A stretch of DNA of 64,000 nucleotides. It comes from an uncultured Latescibacterota bacterium (GTDB taxonomy: Bacteria > Latescibacterota > UBA2968 > UBA8231). This document shows, in pieces, positions 61,688-64,000 of the stretch (its first letter is position 1; the number at the start of each line of letters is the position of its first letter). Location of the stretch: NCBI GenBank assembly GCA_951813615.1, contig OX638377.1, positions 5,925,739 through 5,989,738 of the forward strand. The letters run 5' to 3'. The translations under genes were made by a program, and so were the position numbers. The notes under the pieces are model-generated. The model had not been told where the DNA came from and ran no database searches. It saw nothing but the letters and a program-made list of their open reading frames with translations.

Positions 61688-64000
61688 ATGATATTTTTTA
61701 ACCGAAACGCTATTTTACTTTCGTTGGTGCTCGCTCTTGCTGTCTCGACAGAATCGACCCCTCAAGAAGATCCACCTGCTCCAGGGTACAGGATTCATCG
61801 ATCTATTCCTCCGCAGGGTGCCAAAACCCACGTAGTGGTTCCAGGGGAAAGGTTCCGCGCTGGCGGGTTCAAACGCTGGTTCTATGGCCGCGATTACCGA
61901 AATCTCTGGACCACTCCTATCGAGGTCGCGGTACTCGACCTCGACCGTGTAGGAGACGGCTTAACGCCGCTGCGCACCGGCGGATTTGGACAGTCCATCT
62001 CGCTGCACTTTACGGGGCAAGATGGCCGCCGCTATACAGTTCGCTCTCTGGATAAAGATCCTACCAAAAGGATCTGGGACGAACTCAAGAATACGGTCGT
62101 GGACGATGTCCTGCAGGACATGATCAGTGCGCTTCTGCCCACAGCGGGGCTCGTCGTTGATCCGCTGATGGAAGCCACGGGTATTCTCCATTCCAAGCAT
62201 ACGCTCGTAGTCATCCCGGATGACTCCAAGCTGGGGGAGTACCGCGAAGAATTTGCCGGCCTTGTAGGCATGTTGCAGGAACACCCTTCTGAAGGGCCGG
62301 ACGCTACGCCTGGTTTTGCCGGTTCCCGCAAGATCAGTGGCACGGAGAAACTGTGGGAGCACTTGGAAAAAACTCCCTGCAACCGCGTTGATGACCGTGC
62401 CTATCTGAAGGCGAAGTTGATGGACTTCCTCATCGGGGACAAGGACCGCCATTATGGCCAATGGCGATGGGCGCGGTTGCCGGACGGGGATTGTTTTACC
62501 TGGATTCCGATACCCGAGGATCGCGACCAGGCTTTTATCGACTTCGACGGGTTTGCCATGGCCGTGGCGCGCAGGGGACTTCCCAGGCAAATCGAGTTCA
62601 GCGATGCGTATCCGAGTCTGGTGGGCCTATCGACTACTGGGTGGGAAATGGATCGCGAGTTCCTAGTCGAGCTCGACAAGGCCGCATGGGACTCGGTGGT
62701 GACAGAGTTCCGCAGGGATCTACCGGACCCAGTCATCGAGGATGCGGCTCGCAGGCTCCCACCACCGTATTACAAAATCGTTGGGGAAAAACTTGCCAAG
62801 GCGCTCAAAGCGAGGCGAGACGCATTGCCTGAGTTTGCTAGCCGATACTATGCGTTAATCACCCGCGAGGCCGAAATCCAAGCGACTGATCAGGACGAGT
62901 ACGCCCAGTGTGAACACCTGCCGAGCGGCGATCTCTCAGTCCGCATCGGTCTGATGGAAGGCCCTGATGGAGCAAAGCAGACGCCCTATTTCCAACGGAC
63001 GTTTCGCCCTCAAGAAACCCGGGAGGTCCGCATCTACCTCAGAGGGGGAGCCGACCGCGCAGAGGTAGAGGGGACCAAGGGACGGATTGTCGTCCGCATT
63101 GACGGCGGCGGTGGGGACGACGCGTTCACCAACGCATCCCAAGCGGGTGCTGCAAAGACCCGGTTTTACGACTTTCGTGGGGAAAATCGGTTCGCCAAAG
63201 GCACGGGAGCAAAAATCGACGAGCGCCCCTACAAGCGTCCCCCCGCACCGATTCTCCGCGCACGATATGCACTGGACTGGGGCCTGCAGACGATGACCTT
63301 CCCGATTCTTATAGCCAATCCAGATCTGAGTGTGTTCGTAGGCGGTCTCGGCCGTCGGCAGTATTTCGGCTATCGAAAAAATCCTTTCTCTTCGAGTCAT
63401 GCTTTCAACGCCGGGCTGGCGATCAACCGTCTCAAGCCCTTTGTGTCTTACACCGGAACCTTCCGCCAACGGCTGCTCGATCTCGACGTGAGCGTCCACC
63501 TCAAGTACTCTGGCATCCAAGTGATCCGGTTCAACGGATTCGGCAACGCAACGGAGATTCCTCGTCCGTCTTCTTTCTATGAGGTGGAACAAAATTACTT
63601 CGCTTTCGCCCCATCCTTTGAATTTCGAGCGGGAGAAAATGAAGGACATACGGAAGGTATGGAATCACTGCGTTCGAAATTAACCATTGGCTTGGGGCCG
63701 ATTATCAAGTATTCAGACACGCCGCTGAGTGCCAATAAGGACAAATTTATCGGCCAGCACCCGGAGTACGACTACGGTACGGGTTCCTTCGGCCAGGCAG
63801 GAGCACAGGGTGAAATCGCGTACGACACGCGCAACAATCTAGCGTATGCCACTCGGGGATTTTTAGTCAGAGTTGCCGGAGCGGTCTATCCGGGAGTCTG
63901 GGATGTGACGTCGGCCTTTGGCAGCCTAGCTGGGGAGACGCGCGCATACCTGACCGCTCCTGTTCCAGCCAGCCCGACCCTTGCCTTGCGAGCGGGCGGC
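61688..64000 (+). CDS. Secreted kinase-like domain fused to an Omp85-type outer-membrane barrel (runs off the window)
   Basis: The frame is open from the ATG at 61688 (CCGGAG upstream) to the last base, 771 codons with no stop. A signal peptide (NAILLSLVLALAVSTES) is followed by a ~400-residue domain with FLIGDKDRHYGQWRW (248-262) and PIPEDRDQAFIDFDGF (274-289). These resemble the catalytic GNxDRH and metal-binding Asp motifs of HipA/PI-kinase-like folds. From ~560 on, alternating aromatic strands and EIAYDTRNNLAYATRGF match the Omp85/BamA surface-antigen barrel. It lies 54 nt after the cdsA-like gene. The kinase assignment is inference. Confidence 0.75.
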   Translation, partial: MIFFNRNAILLSLVLALAVSTESTPQEDPPAPGYRIHRSIPPQGAKTHVVVPGERFRAGGFKRWFYGRDYRNLWTTPIEVAVLDLDRVGDGLTPLRTGGFGQSISLHFTGQDGRRYTVRSLDKDPTKRIWDELKNTVVDDVLQDMISALLPTAGLVVDPLMEATGILHSKHTLVVIPDDSKLGEYREEFAGLVGMLQEHPSEGPDATPGFAGSRKISGTEKLWEHLEKTPCNRVDDRAYLKAKLMDFLIGDKDRHYGQWRWARLPDGDCFTWIPIPEDRDQAFIDFDGFAMAVARRGLPRQIEFSDAYPSLVGLSTTGWEMDREFLVELDKAAWDSVVTEFRRDLPDPVIEDAARRLPPPYYKIVGEKLAKALKARRDALPEFASRYYALITREAEIQATDQDEYAQCEHLPSGDLSVRIGLMEGPDGAKQTPYFQRTFRPQETREVRIYLRGGADRAEVEGTKGRIVVRIDGGGGDDAFTNASQAGAAKTRFYDFRGENRFAKGTGAKIDERPYKRPPAPILRARYALDWGLQTMTFPILIANPDLSVFVGGLGRRQYFGYRKNPFSSSHAFNAGLAINRLKPFVSYTGTFRQRLLDLDVSVHLKYSGIQVIRFNGFGNATEIPRPSSFYEVEQNYFAFAPSFEFRAGENEGHTEGMESLRSKLTIGLGPIIKYSDTPLSANKDKFIGQHPEYDYGTGSFGQAGAQGEIAYDTRNNLAYATRGFLVRVAGAVYPGVWDVTSAFGSLAGETRAYLTAPVPASPTLALRAGG

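Overview
This window looks like a chromosomal stretch from a GC-rich, uncultured bacterium of the Poribacteria/Latescibacteria (FCB-like) kind. The placement is an inference. It rests on secreted WD40 proteins ending in FNPxTxxPYQL-type sorting modules, a phytanoyl-CoA dioxygenase, an N-terminal surface-protein domain I associate with Poribacteria, and a mix of strong Shine-Dalgarno and SD-poor starts. No rRNA, tRNA, CRISPR array or complete insertion sequence was seen.

Region 1 (1-18550) is metabolic. A minus-strand operon runs moaA, a FolC/ATP-grasp fusion, and a Cys/Met PLP enzyme. Facing it is a molybdenum-hydroxylase assembly operon: MoxR ATPase, CoxE-like VWA protein and XdhC. After a mazEF module, a cytoplasmic-looking penicillin acylase and an AbiEi/AbiEii pair come the rest of the hydroxylase set: MocA, CoxG, the 2Fe-2S subunit, the molybdopterin subunit and the FAD subunit. 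A perfect 12-bp-stem terminator ends it.

Region 2 (18600-36330) is mixed. It holds a membrane-anchored coiled-coil protein, a second AbiEii-like nucleotidyltransferase with a 68-aa partner, a Uma2 protein, a class III aminotransferase, a thioredoxin-fold protein and EttA. Next come an oxidoreductase/GMC/membrane-protein operon, then an isomerase/sat/aldo-keto reductase/deaminase/flippase operon, purN-arsC, a phytanoyl-CoA dioxygenase and a MarR regulator.

Region 3 (36600-59914) is the remarkable part. Three secreted WD40 proteins have blade counts that are exact multiples of seven (7+14, 7+14 and 14). Between them lie four consecutive genes sharing an N-terminal delivery leader: signal peptide, carboxypeptidase-regulatory-like domain and an FNPSTIIPYQL sorting-like domain. 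The leaders are joined to different C-terminal cargos: LRR plus metallopeptidase, another HExxH peptidase-like domain, dockerin plus YWTD propeller, and a frameshifted relic. Near-identical DNA blocks, a stranded 3' tail and a mosaic leader show that these cassettes recombine. A divergent 1080-aa cytosolic regulator (14 propeller repeats, Y_Y_Y, AAA+, Fis HTH) lacks GAFTGA. It sits next to operator-like palindromes and a good sigma70 promoter for the third WD40 gene.

Region 4 (60081-64000) is an AT-richer YnbA/YnbB-like phospholipid-synthesis pair. It is followed by a long gene that runs off the window. That gene encodes a signal peptide, a kinase-like GDKDRH...DRDQAF domain and an Omp85-type barrel.
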